Source of the DNA: Cryptomeria japonica
Lineage: Eukaryota; Streptophyta; Pinopsida; Cupressales; Cupressaceae
Assembly: GCF_030272615.1 (NCBI RefSeq)
Contig: NC_081405.1
Span: 570,087,095 to 570,151,094 of the forward strand
Direction of reading: 5' to 3'
DNA: 64,000 nt
In this document: piece by piece, positions 35,753 to 47,195 of the stretch
Numbering within the stretch: position 1 is the first letter of the stretch
How the letters are laid out: each line of letters starts with the position of its first letter
The notes under the pieces: generated by a model
The model's database searches: none
What the model saw: the letters and a program-made list of their open reading frames with translations, nothing else
What the model was told of the DNA's origin: nothing
Translations under genes and position numbers: made by a program

Positions 35753-36589
35753 TATTTCAATAGGTTCTTGTTTTTTATTTGTGGTTGTGTTGGGTTAGTA
35801 TTATTGTGATCATTTTAGTTTAATTGAGAGATATAAAATATATGTAACTTAACATGCCACTTTTACTAATACAAAGAAAAGTGGGAAAAATTAAATAACA
35901 TGATAAGTTTTATTAGGAGGCAAGCATGAGGTGAATATAGTCATTAAATTGGCTTACATAATTAAAAATATAATAATTTGAAGCTTTAAAATAATAATTA
36001 GTAAATTAATACTATATTTTATATAAAACTTATTTTATATAAAATACAATTTTAACATTTAAATTTAATATAATTATAATTTATCATTATACATATTTTA
36101 ATCAATTATACTATAACCTTAGTTTTAATTAATTTTTTTTTTTTTAATTTATAATTATTTGATATATTGAACTAAATAATAATTAATTAATATTATTATA
36201 AATAAAATAATTAATTATAATCTTAATTTTATAGACTAATTAAATTATATTTATAATTGAAGTTATTATTATTTATTGTTAAAGTTAAAAGTAAGATTAG
36301 GTAGTAATTGTGGTTATAACTATTCAATAATTAAATTATAATACTAAAAAGGTACTAGTCACAACACTTGTTTAGTTTTATAAATTTTCAAATTTAGGTA
36401 TAAATCAACTTCATTTAAATCTATGCTCATACAATTAGAGTACGATTTATTTTAATGGTATATTTAAAAACCATATTTGAGTAATTTAAGATTTACAATT
36501 GAAAAAATAATTTATGCAATACATTTAAAATTTTATTTATTTGTGAAGTTAAGTATCTTTAATCAAGACAAACTATAAAGTTAATTTAA
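35753..36589. other. 3' flank of the broken RING unit, gene-free
   Basis: AT-rich; colinear with 20995-21900 and 44100-44740. No gene. Confidence 0.65.
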
Positions 36590-36833
36590 GCACTTGGAAC
36601 ACCACGGTAGAAATAATTCCGATAACAATAAGTATCCAAAACATATGTGTGTAATGTCCTCTCATACAATTCAATCTAGTTCATTGCAGTAGAACCCAAA
36701 CCAAATTCTAAGAATATGAAGCATTCACTACTTGTAATATCACTTTCAATAATTTTGTCCATGCATACTCTACACTCCATTCTCTAGTAGAAGTTTTGGC
36801 TCATTTCCCATTAAGAACGGCATTGTGTATGTT
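36590..36833 (-). pseudogene. RING-H2 gene remnant (fourth copy), 3' end only
   Basis: The minus-strand sequence matches the 3' flank and roughly the last 18 codons of copies 2 and 3: plus-strand TGGCTCATTTCCCATTAAGA against TTGGCTCATTTTCCATAAAG in copy 2. It is closest to copy 3, sharing CTCTCATACAATTCAAT. Homology stops at about 36833, where copia LTR-like sequence begins. The RING finger and promoter are absent, so the copy is dead. Confidence 0.8.
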
Positions 36834-37600
36834 GGCTGCGTGCGATACGTGTGAAGCCAGGTCTAACGGACAAGCTATGTTTAGTAAATTGTAGTATTCT
36901 TCCATCAATAGTCTCGTCCTGTGCATGTTTTTGCATTTGGGAATCTTCTAGAAGAAGATGTTATTAAGAATTATGTTGTATGAGGATATATATTGGTGAG
37001 GTGTGTTATATGTAGATGTACAAGAAATTATTGATAATCTTCTAAAAGTGGATGTAGCCATTTTTGCTGAACCATTATAAATCTGGTGTCCTATTTTTAT
37101 GTGTTGTGTTACGATTTCACTACTTTATTTCAGAAATTTAGTTCTTCATTTGTTTCATGTTTCTTTTAATATAATCAATTGGTATCAGAGTCGAGTAAAG
37201 AGAGTGTTTCTTTTAATATAATCAATTGGTATCAGAGTCGAGTAAAGAGAGTTTTTTTTTGTAGTTTCTTTTCTTTTCTGGAAATGAGTGAAGTTTTTTT
37301 ATTTTTTTTTCTTTTAAAAAGTGCAGATGGAGTCTCTGTTGGTTAAACATGACCTTTCGAGTGCTCTTCATAGAAAAATGAAAGGGCAAGGCAAGTTATC
37401 AGATAAATATTGGGAGAAAATTCATGAGAAGGCAAGGTAAACTATTTTCTTATCGTTGTCAAGCAACATGCTCTTCAACGCCTCAGCGGAGAAGACCACA
37501 AAAGATATGTGATAGGGAGAGTTTTGGGATTCCTTGTCAAATGGAAGGGGATGGTGCACAGATACCACTCATAAAACAAAGCCATGACATTGTTATTAGT
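36834..37600 (+). mobile_element. Ty1-copia 5' fragment: LTR, primer site, start of gag
   Basis: An LTR-like stretch ends ATATAATCA at 37177 and is followed by TTGGTATCAGAGTC, the tRNA-Met primer site. A 47-bp unit containing the LTR end and primer site is tandemly duplicated (37159-37205 and 37206-37252). From ATG 37327 a broken gag frame reads MESLLVKHDLSSALH, then YWEKIHEKA, then TIFLSLSSNMLFN, typical of plant copia gag, with stops near 37438 and 37510. No pol. The fragment replaces most of RING copy 4. Confidence 0.75.
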
Positions 37601-38362
37601 TGAACAATAAGGAAATAAACTTAAAATTAAGTTAAAATTATATGTATATAGTTTAAGTGTAATATTATATTCTTGTATAAATTATATTTTTTTTTTATAT
37701 TGTGATTTTTTAAATATATGTAAAAAGCATTATTATATTGATAAGTAGGAGATATTTTCAATAGAAATTCAAATTATGATTATACATGGTAGAATTCTAT
37801 ACAAGTGTCACAATACTATTATAAATATATATATTTTTATATTAAATATTTAGCACATATATATTTTTTTAATTATATATAACTTTAAATTTTACATAAT
37901 ATATTATAAACTGTAAATATAATACATACTTAATTTATAATATTTTTCAATATAATATATAAATTAATTATTGAAAAAAGGATAAAATCAAATAGAAAAA
38001 ATAATAAACAAATTCTAAAGAATAATTTATATTATAAATTGTATATTTAAATTAAATCTTTTTTATTTATTAATGTATAAATTATGTTTTAATTTTATAT
38101 AATGTAAATTGTAATTAAAACATAAATTCGAATCTTTACATATAAGTTCTAGATTGCTCCTTAACACAAGCATATTTTCCTTATTTCAAATGTTATCAAA
38201 CAAACATGTATTAAAAAAAGTACAAATTCAAATATTCTTAATAGAGTCTTTCTTTAGATAAAATCATTTTCACTTGTATTCAAAACACTCACCTCTCTAA
38301 TTTCCATCATCTCTCTTCTTTTATTTAAAATTTCTATTATATCAGATAGTAAGTTATTTTTC
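37601..38362. other. Gene-free AT-rich stretch
   Basis: Very AT-rich, no gene or element recognised; it lies between the copia fragment and the leader of LINE-A3. Confidence 0.5.
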
Positions 38363-38581
38363 GACGTTCTGATGAAGCGGATTTGTTGACTGGATCTCCC
38401 CGATGGCTTCTCCTTAGTCTACAAGCGAGGACTTCTCCCGAGGTGTTGGCGTGGGTCTGGAGGAGGTCTCCCTCCTCCACGTGGTTTGCACTTTCTTTCC
38501 CCCTCTTTGCTCTGCATTTATGATTACGTAATTGCTTAGTTTTTTTTGCCCCTTCTCGGGCATGCGTTGGCTCTGCCTTTA

Positions 38582-40228
38582 ATGGAGGCAGATAGAGATG
38601 GGAAGCCCCACTCCCAAACCTCGCCGCCCTCCTCCCAACCCCCTCTGCAACAAAATTTATTTTGCAGGGACATGGGTGGAGGCTCGTGCTTCGTCGTGAA
38701 GGATGCCAGGTTCATGGCTGCTGCAGATGGCAATGGAGTGGGTCCATAAGGTAAGGACCCTAGTTTCAGCCCTAGTCCTTTCACCATCTCCCCTAATTTT
38801 CTTTTCTTGTGTGGATGTGGATAAATGCCCTCATTGGAAATTCATGGATGATTGGTTTTACAATTATTGGAACCTAAAATTAGGACTTCATTTTTCTTTT
38901 TGTAGGCAAACTCAGAAGGGGCTGTTCATCATATTTTTTAAATCACATGAAATGCAATCAAAAGTTCTAAATAAACTATATTGGAATGTGGGTAAAACAA
39001 CTTTTCATGCCCTGGGTTGGTCCCCTGAAGCTAATCATGAAGAAATATTGGCTCTTTCGAGCCCTAGATGGGTAATTACTAAAAATATATTGCCATTTTT
39101 ATGGAAGTTCATCCCTCAAATCGTCGAACCCTTCGGAAAATTCATCCACATGGATGAAACCCCATGTCTTGTTCCCCATCTCGATGCCAGAGTACTCATC
39201 TCCATCCTACCTGGGGTTATCCTACCCAATTCCCTCCATCTCAATATTGCAGAGTACTCTTTCTCCTACCGATTGGAATTTTTGGGAGGTCTGAACACGT
39301 GCTTCCTCTATAAAAATGAGGGACATGTGAGGAAAAACTGCCCCATCTTGAGGAAGAGAGCTTCTTGCATGATTGCTACTAAGCCTAATCTCATCCCCAA
39401 TGGCCACTCCGTCTAGACTACTCAGCCCACCATGGAATCCACCCCTGCTATTCGCCCTGAACCTTCCATTCCCACCTCGAACCCCCTGCTCCCACCCTCC
39501 AACATGACCCCCCCTCTCCATCATCTGGATGCCGCCTCCCCTATTTTATCGGATGACTGCTACCAAGTCATAATGAACTCCAAAAAGTGCAAAAGGAAGA
39601 ATACGCAGCAAATGGCTTTGGATAAGGGTAGAGCTTCTTTTAATCCTCCCCTGGTTATTATTTCTCACACCCCCTCTAAGGTTAAGAGCATAATTAGCAA
39701 TTTTCAAACCCCTCTTAGATGCTCTAGCGATATCGTTATGGGTGATGGCTCTGATAATGTCTCTGAGAAGATCAATTCCTCTATAATGATAGCGGTAGTG
39801 GATCCACTAGGGGCATGTCCTCAAATTCTACCATGGCTCAGGTCATCAGTGTTGACACTAGTGCTGTTAGAAACTCTGCCTTTTGTTCCCCTAGGATGTT
39901 CTCCTCACAAGGGCCTCGATCGGAGGCGAATGTCATACCAATAGAATTGGAAGAACCTCTCCCAGGAAGTATCAGTTTGGAGGAGGATGTGCCTGGAGAT
40001 GACCTTGACATTCAAATAGATGGCATTTCCAAACCTAATAGAAGGGGAAGGCCCATGGGGTCTAAGAATAAGGCTAACTCTGCTGAGAAAAAGGACAAGG
40101 GTTCCCCTGCTTGTGACAGCAGCTTCCTCGCTGCTGAATGCCCATTACTACCCCATCTGGTTTACCATGAAATTCATCTCATGGAATGTGAGAGGTTTGG
40201 AAGCTTCAGACAGGAAGAGGATTGTTAA
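38582..40228 (+). pseudogene. LINE-A3 ORF1, broken
   Basis: Starts MEADRDG. The DUF4283-like block (DDWFYNYWNLKLGLHFSF) and a knuckle reading CFLYKNEGHVRKNC, with one cysteine changed to tyrosine, are present. The AT-hook is intact: NRRGRPMGSKNK near 40035-40072. Shifts occur near 38750-38800 and 39780-39830 and a TAG near 39413. The final frame runs past the ORF2 start and ends at 40228, overlapping ORF2 by 62 nt. Confidence 0.83.
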
Positions 40229-43200
40229 ATGTTTCATGGATTCCCATAAAGATCTGGATTTTCTGATGCTTCAGGAGCTAAAATATGTTAATTTTACTCT
40301 GGAAACTAATTTAAACTTCATTTGGAAGGAATCTATCAAATTTTTCTCTAGCCATCTCAAGGGTAGGGGAGGTGTTGGTTTGCTCGCCAGCCCTAGATGG
40401 GAAAATCACATCACTAACAATGGTTGCTCCCCATGTAACAGGGTTGTTTGGGCGTCGGTTAGTATTAACAACACCCTCTTTGGGATTTGTAACATCTATG
40501 CATCTAATGACTATAAGGAAAGAATTGCCCTCTGGGATTGGATTGCCTCCCTTCCTGATATACCTTGGATCATAGAGGGTGATTTTAACATGGTCGATAA
40601 TGGTGAGGACAAAATGGGAGGCACAACCTTTGGTTGGAAGGGTTTTGAAAAAGCCCATTGGGATAGGATGAAACATATCAGAAATTTGTTTGACCCTCTG
40701 CTCGGTAAAAAGGTTGAATCCAAGGGGCTATGGAACACATGGTGTAACTCCCAAATAGGTCCTAACAGAATCAATTGTAAGCTCAACCATTTTTATGCCA
40801 ATAAGGACCCCATTTCATTTGCCCCTAATGCTCATGGTAACCCTGTTGTGGTCAACCCCTTTACTCTATCTGATCATCACCCTATCTCTACCCATATCAG
40901 ATTGTTTGACCCTCTTCCCACCAATAGGTTGGGGCCTAAGAAATTCATTCTCAACACTAACCTCCTCAAAGATGCGGATGTTCTCTTTGCCATTAGCATT
41001 ATCAGAATGATCAATAAAAGTAACAAGGACCTTGCGTCACATATTGACAGATGGAACTTTAATATTAACTCTTGGCAAAAACTCTTGCAAACTTTTGGTT
41101 AGAAAAGGGCCAAAGACTATAGATTTGAGGAAATTACTATTAACGGTAACCTCTTACGGATGGAAAATGAAGTCCAGTAAGATCCCTCCAACCCTGAACT
41201 TGCTGCTAATGTGGCTAGTGCGAGGGATGCTCTTAGACGACACCAGCAAACCAAGATTAAGGAGGCCATGATTAGGGCCCACACCCATTGGCTTCAGTTT
41301 GCTGACAAAGGTTCCAAGTTTTTCTTTAACCTTCTTAGACATAAACATAGCCAGGAAAAAATTGATAGAATCATCAATGATAATGATGAGATCTTTGACC
41401 TTGACAAGATTAAAGAGGCCTTTTCTCTCTTTTACCAAAATCTATTCACCTCTGAGGAGTCTAAGGCGGATAAGACCCTTAGAATCGAGTTTCAAGCCAT
41501 CATCCGTAGAAGGATCACTGAGGAAGACACCTGCCTCCTGAAGCGTCACTTCTCTTTTGATGAAATCCAAAGTGCCATCAATTCCCTCCATAATGATAAA
41601 GCCTCGGGGCCTGATGGGCTCCCTATTGAATTTTACAAAGCTAATAGTGACTGGATCTGCTCTGACCTTTTGGACGTTTATAATGAGGTTGTCCTTAAAG
41701 GCTCCCTTGGATGATCTATCAACAAGGGCACTATTAAACTCTTACCCAAGGATGGGGATAAGGCCCTCATAAAAAACTGGAGGCCCATTACTCTTCTCAA
41801 TGTTTCCTATAAGATTATGGCTAAAATGCTTGCTATTAGGATGGAAACGATCCTGCCCAAGTTCATATGCTCTATGCAGACTGGGTTCATTAAAGGTAGA
41901 TATATTCTGGAAAACCTTATTACTAGTTGGGAAGCTATGGACTGGGCTAAGGTCTCTAGGAAAGACACTGCTATGTTTCTCCTAGACTTTGAAAAAGCCT
42001 ACGATAGGGTGGAATGGGGCTTTATTATCCTAATGCTTGAATCCTTTGGTTTTCCTAGGGAATTTTGTTCCTATGTTAAAGTCCTTTTACAAGATGCTTC
42101 CACGTAGATTGATGTTGATGGCTCCCTCTCACCTCCTATTTTTCTTTTCCGCTCCATTCGTTAGGGGTGCCCTCTGGCCCCTGCCCTATTCGTTATTGCC
42201 TCAGATGCATTATATTATCTTCTCAGAGATAGCTCGCTCTCCCCCAAAGTTAATGGAGTTAGGCTCCCTAATGATAATGAACTTACCAACATTGAGTTTG
42301 TTGATGACACAGATCTCTTTCTTGAGCTAACCAAAGCTAATATGGATCACCTTAACCACAAATTACATATGTTTGGCTCTATCTCGGGAGCCAAGATCTT
42401 TAAGGCCAAGTTGACCTTCCTTGGTTGGAGGAAGCATCCTCCGGATTGGTTTGATAACTATGGGTACCAATGGCGTGGCCCATCCAAGATTGTTAAATAC
42501 CTTGGTGCCCCATTTTTTGTATCCCCCTCCTTGGAGGATATGTGGCTCTGGGTTAAAGGGAAAATTGAGAAGAAACTGAACAAATGGAACAATAGATTCC
42601 TCTCCCTAGCTGGTAGAGTTCAAGTTTGCCAAAAAATCCTCTCATCTTATAATATCTACTATTCCTCTACTTGGATGTTTAGCAACTACCAGATCCTTGA
42701 GATTCAAAAGGTTGTTAGGTGGTTGCTCTGGTTGAATGGTAAAGGCAACAGGAAATTGCATGTTGTTAATTGGAAATGGTGTCACACTAAGAAAACTCTT
42801 GGTGGCCTTGGGTTAAAAGATCTTAGGACCCAAGGCATTGCTCTTGCGGCCAAGTGGATCTTCCATGCCTTGGTAGGATAGGAGCCTTGGAAGGTTTTAA
42901 TCAAAATCAACATTGAGAGGGTTATTCCGAAGAAGGCCAACTCCTGAAAAGGTTTACCTTTTTCCGACCTGGTGGCCGGTGATTTCCCTATCTCTGTTCA
43001 AGGCTCTTGTGTGTTTAGGTCTATTTGAAAGGCTTGGGAACATGTTAGAGGATTATTAGGAAACACTAGTGTCAGTAGTGGTGACCTTATCCATGGTGAG
43101 AGATCCATATGGTGGAACCTCCATCATGTGGGCAAGCCCCTGGCTCTCACACAAGGGTGCTCGGCTAGGGCCTGGGCTAGCAAAGGCATTAAACTCTTCA

Positions 43201-43501
43201 TTGATATTTTGGAGCATGGTAATATTCCTTCTTGGGAAGACCTTAGTTTGAAGTTCAACCTTCCTTACTCTCAAAAAAGGACCTACCATTGATTAAGTAG
43301 GCTTGTGCGGATCTTGGACTGCCTAAGGATTGGTACGTTGACTTGCATAGTTTCCTATCTTTTAAGTGGGCTGATGGTATTCTTTTGTCTAAAATTAAGG
43401 CACAAAATATATATGCTATTCTGAACTCTGATTTCTCTATTATCAATCATGCTAATATGTTATGGTATTCTCACCTTTCTGTTCTAGAGTGGCAGAAAAT
43501 C
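40167..43501 (+). pseudogene. LINE-A3 ORF2: endonuclease-reverse transcriptase, broken and truncated
   Basis: Begins MKFISWNVRG. Endonuclease motifs MLQELKY, EGDFNMVD and SDHHPI are present, as are reverse transcriptase motifs GPDGLPIEFYKAN, LLDFEKAYDRVEW and FVDD. Stops lie at 41101 (TAG), about 41178 (TAA), 41713 (TGA), about 42105 (TAG), about 42163 (TAG) and later. Sequence ends before the zinc ligands of zf-RVT. It shares more with A2 than with A1. Confidence 0.87.
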
Positions 43502-44739
43502 TTTTTCCTGAATATTTACATTCCAACAAATTTAAATGTAATCTTTATTAACTTAATTCTTTATATAATAAATCATATCTAATTTTTTTCTATAACAAAC
43601 TAAATATTTTGAAAGCTCAATTTTTAATATAGTTTTAAGAGAAAGTTAATATTTATTAATTATTATTATTCACATTATTCCAAACGTAATATAATAATTT
43701 GCAATAAAATACATTCCATTGTATTATTTGAAGAGTATTTTTAGGTGTCACATTACATGAATTCATTTAAAAATTGTGATCTACCAACATTGTTTTATTG
43801 TAATATTTATTTTTTGTGCTCATTTTTTATTGGTACATATTCAAATGTGTTGTAAATCGGGTAAGAATTCACATTTAACTACTTTACTTATATTTACACC
43901 CAATCACATCATTCGAAAGGCTGTAATCAAATTGGCATTTAGTAAAGTAGGATGTCTGTGCGAAGGAACTCCACGGAAAACAACGACGAAAAACAACAGA
44001 AAGCGATGAACGAACGATGTCTTTTGAATTGTCTTGCAAGACCGTCAGATTTTGAAGTGAATATTTTAGTCATCAGATACAACTTCCCTGAGGTAAATTT
44101 GAGGTGAATATAATCATATTAATTTAGCTTACATAATCATATATAAAATAATTTCATAGTTTAAAATAATAAGAATGAGTAAGTTAATATTATATTTTAT
44201 ATATAATAATTTTATATTAAATATAATTATAATATTTTAAATTAATATTAATATAATTTATCATTATAAATATTTTAATCAATTATACTATAACCCTAGT
44301 TTTAATTAATTATTTTTCTAATTTATAATTATTTGAAATTTTAAACAAAATGATAATTAATTAAAATGATTTTAAATAAAATATTAATTATAATCTTAAT
44401 TTTATACAATGATTAAATTATAATTATAATTTCTGTTACTATTATTTATTATAATTATGATTAAAGTCAAAATCAAGAATAAATAGTAATTGTGGTTATA
44501 ACTATTCAATAACTAAATTACAATACTAAAAAAGGAAGTAGTAGTCACAACATTTGTTTGGTTTTATAAATTTTCATCAATTTGATTCAAATCTATGCTC
44601 AGTTTACATGACAGAATGGTACATTTAAAAACCAAATTTGAATAATTTAAAATTTACAATTGAAAAAAAAATTATACAATACGTTTAAAATTTAAAATTT
44701 ATTTGTAAAGTTAAATATCGCAAATCAAGGCAAACTATC
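43502..44739. other. Gene-free stretch; right part is RING unit 3' flank
   Basis: 43502-44090 shows no recognisable gene or element. From about 44100 (GAGGTGAATATAATCATATT) the sequence is colinear with the 3' flanks of RING copies 2 and 4. Confidence 0.6.
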
Positions 44740-44939
44740 AGGTTAACGTAAGCACTTGAGTACCACAGTAGAAAAAGTAGAAATATTTACCATAACAATA
44801 AATATCCAAAATATATGCGTGTGTTGGTCTCTCATACAATTCAATGTTGGTCATAGCAGTAAAACCCAGACCAAATTCTAAGAAGATGAAGCATTCACTA
44901 CATGTAATATAGCTTTCACTAATTCTTTCAATGCACACT

Positions 44940-45521
44940 CTACACTCGATCCTCTCCTAGTATTTTTGGCTCATTGGCCGTAAAGAATGGCGTGGTACAG
45001 ATGGGACAAGTATTGTGATCCTCAAGCCATGGCCAAATACAGTGAGAATGAAATATGTGTCGGATCATACAAGGAATTTCTCGAACCTCTTCCTCCAGAA
45101 TAAAATCATCCCTACAAACTCCACAGAAAAGCCCATCATCCACATGAAAATCTGAAACTGTTACAATGGGGAGTCCCTCTACCAATTCTTTCGCCTTCCT
45201 TTCATTCTCCATTATCTTGACGATATTTCTCAGAATAGAATAGAGAGTATTGAAGACCCCACGTAACCACCGAATATCAGCAGGGAGTCGATCCTCGTGA
45301 ACTTCAATCAGGAGAAATTCAGAATAGAATGAATCGTGAAGGCTGTTAAGCTGTTGCAGACGACGAGGCAGAGCTTCACGTTCCATAAAACAATTTGCTT
45401 GCATGAATAACTTGGTGGCTTCGATACGTAAATCCCCCATGCGGCATTCCAGGCTTTTGGACCACTCGGCAACTTCCTTTTCCTTGCAACCCATATTCTT
45501 CTCCTCCTGCATTTGCGCCAT
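44940..45521 (-). CDS. RING-H2 finger protein, copy 3 (probable E3 ubiquitin ligase)
   Basis: An intact 193-residue single-exon paralogue of copies 1 and 2. It starts MAQMQEEK, where the others start MQMQEEK. The RING ligands are C133, C136, C151, H155, H158, C161, C172 and C175, with CMIRHIFHSHC and PWLEDHNTCPIC. The N-terminal 125 residues are helical and charged. The C-terminus ends NEPKILGEDRV. The promoter-leader block upstream is conserved, but the distal 5' flank is interrupted by an 11.3-kb insertion beginning about 345 bp from the ATG. Expression may therefore differ from that of copy 2 (inference). Confidence 0.82.
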   Translation of the reverse strand: MAQMQEEKNMGCKEKEVAEWSKSLECRMGDLRIEATKLFMQANCFMEREALPRRLQQLNSLHDSFYSEFLLIEVHEDRLPADIRWLRGVFNTLYSILRNIVKIMENERKAKELVEGLPIVTVSDFHVDDGLFCGVCRDDFILEEEVREIPCMIRHIFHSHCIWPWLEDHNTCPICTTPFFTANEPKILGEDRV

Positions 45522-45721
45522 TTCTTCACTTCACTGTCTTTATCCAATTAGCACTGAGCTGATTTTCAATTTGGTATGTGAATTTGTGGAATGGGTTGCA
45601 GTTCTGTGAGAATATGTAGTGAATGAAGCGTCAGCGATAGTTTCTTCTCGCGACTCGTCAAAACAGGTTAGCCGTTGATCCAAACACTAGTTAATTTAGG
45701 CATAACTTTTCACCGCTTATC

Positions 45722-45727
45722 TTTATA
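45722..45727 (-). promoter_or_regulatory. TATA-like box of RING copy 3
   Basis: The minus strand reads TTTATAAAGAT, 200 bp upstream of the ATG as in copies 1 and 2. Confidence 0.5.
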
Positions 45728-45879
45728 AAGAACTTGAAAATTTATTGTTAATTATTGTTTCGAAATATTTTTAAAATCAGAATTCTTAAAGTTAACTGAT
45801 TTATTTTTAGATGTTTATTATTAATGATTATTTTAGAATATTATTATTTTTTTAATTTATTTTTAGTCAATAGGCTATT

Positions 45880-46260
45880 CCTCTTGGGAGTAGCCCACGT
45901 CGGGAAAGAGTCTCACGCCGCGAACTCGTCATTTCCTGTTGCGGTCGAGCTTTTCTTGCGGATGTTCGTGTCAAACTGTTTTGCGAGCCAAAAAAAAAAA
46001 TGCATTTTCATCTAGCCACAGTGGGCTATGGTTATCAACAACACGCCGTGCACCTGACTGTGTTACCCCACGCATGACTGGAAATTGATATCCGTCCAGG
46101 TGCTTCCCACAGACCATGCGTTCAATACCACCCAACTATTGCTCTGCAATTTGTCTGGCACCGCCATGAACGTATTTTATATTATTGTCGAGTAGTGACT
46201 AAAACAAGACAAGATCCAAACAATTCCAGGTTTGCCTTTTAATTTATTTTGTTTTGATGC
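45880..46260 (+). promoter_or_regulatory. Promoter-like segment, related to 14240-14660
   Basis: Shares in order CCCACGTCGGGAAA with GTCTCACG, TTTTATATTA, AGTGAC and ACAAGACAA with the segment at 14240. It is relatively GC-rich. No exon of a recognisable gene follows before the copia element. Confidence 0.4.
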
Positions 46261-46766
46261 AACTTCTTTTTGTTCATTGCATTTAAATATGACTGTTGAG
46301 TTAGGCTTTTGAATCGGTTCCCCTGTTTTGGACTCCTACCTAACATGAAAACCCTGATTGATGCTTTTCCAGGAATTGAAGCAAATTCATTCTGATTTGT
46401 TGTGAAGAGGAGAGAAAATTGGAGGAGAGAAAATTGCACTGGAGACTTTGCATTTCTTAGTTATGGCATAGCGGGAGAGAGCTCAGTGTCTGTATAGAAC
46501 ATAAAATCCTTATGCAATTTGTTTTGAATGGTTGTGCTTGTCCCTATGTTCAAGGAAATCTATGTGCGTTAATTTAGTTTTGGTTTCATTAATTTAATTT
46601 AGTTTCGGTTTCATTGCGATAAGCTCCCGTTGACAATAAGACCACAGGATTCTGCCTAAAATGTTTTCCCCATTCAACAACTTAAAGCATTGATTTGGCA
46701 TGTTTCTTAAAATAATTAACATGTTTTGTTCAATACAATCCATAGCCTTTGTCAAATTGGACTACT

Positions 46767-46771
46767 GAAGC
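46767..46771. repeat. Target-site duplication, left copy (copia)
   Basis: GAAGC, paired with GAAGA at 51392-51396 (4 of 5 match). Confidence 0.65.
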
Positions 46772-47135
46772 TGTTGAAATGTGGCGACTGATAAGCAAAG
46801 TACTATACACTTAGCAAGTATTTTTTGGGGTATTTTTTTTGTTGATGAAAACCGACATTGTAATAAAACCCTAAAAAGGCCGACTTTGTTTTTCCCCTAA
46901 AAAATGCATGTTATAAGTGGCTGGGATGCTTAAGGCACTGTAAGGTTGATGTACTGTTTTTGTTGGATAATAAGAAAGATTGGGTGGTTGTGTATGGTGG
47001 ATGTAACCCATTTTGGGTGAACCACGTTAAATTTTTGTGTTATCCGTGTCCTGTTTTATTTCTTTATCTTTTGTATTTAAATATGCATATAATTGTTAGT
47101 TCATATTTGCTTCGGATCTGCTTGAAACCCTAACA
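46772..47135 (+). repeat. 5' LTR of the copia element
   Basis: Starts TGTTGAAATGTGG and ends AAACCCTAACA. The right 160 bp matches the 3' LTR closely; the left has extra sequence absent from the 3' LTR. Confidence 0.85.
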
Positions 47136-47136
47136 A

Positions 47137-47150
47137 TTGGTATCAGAGTG
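47137..47150 (+). promoter_or_regulatory. Primer binding site, tRNA-Met type
   Basis: TTGGTATCAGAGTG directly follows the 5' LTR and complements the 3' end of plant initiator tRNA-Met. Confidence 0.88.
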
Positions 47151-47195
47151 AGGTTTTCTATTAATTGGCAAGACTCTTAGATTTGAGTGGAAGCA

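Larger units (their letters stand above)
38363..43501 (+). mobile_element. LINE-A3: L1-type element, truncated at its 3' end
   Basis: Third lineage-A copy. The leader (about 220 nt; GGAGGAGGTCTCCCTCCTCC near 38459) resembles that of A2. ORF1 and ORF2 follow and homology to A2 stops at about 43501, inside the zf-RVT part of ORF2. Loss of the 3' end cannot come from incomplete reverse transcription, which removes 5' ends, so a later deletion or rearrangement is likely. The left boundary is set by comparison and no target duplication is found. Confidence 0.85.
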
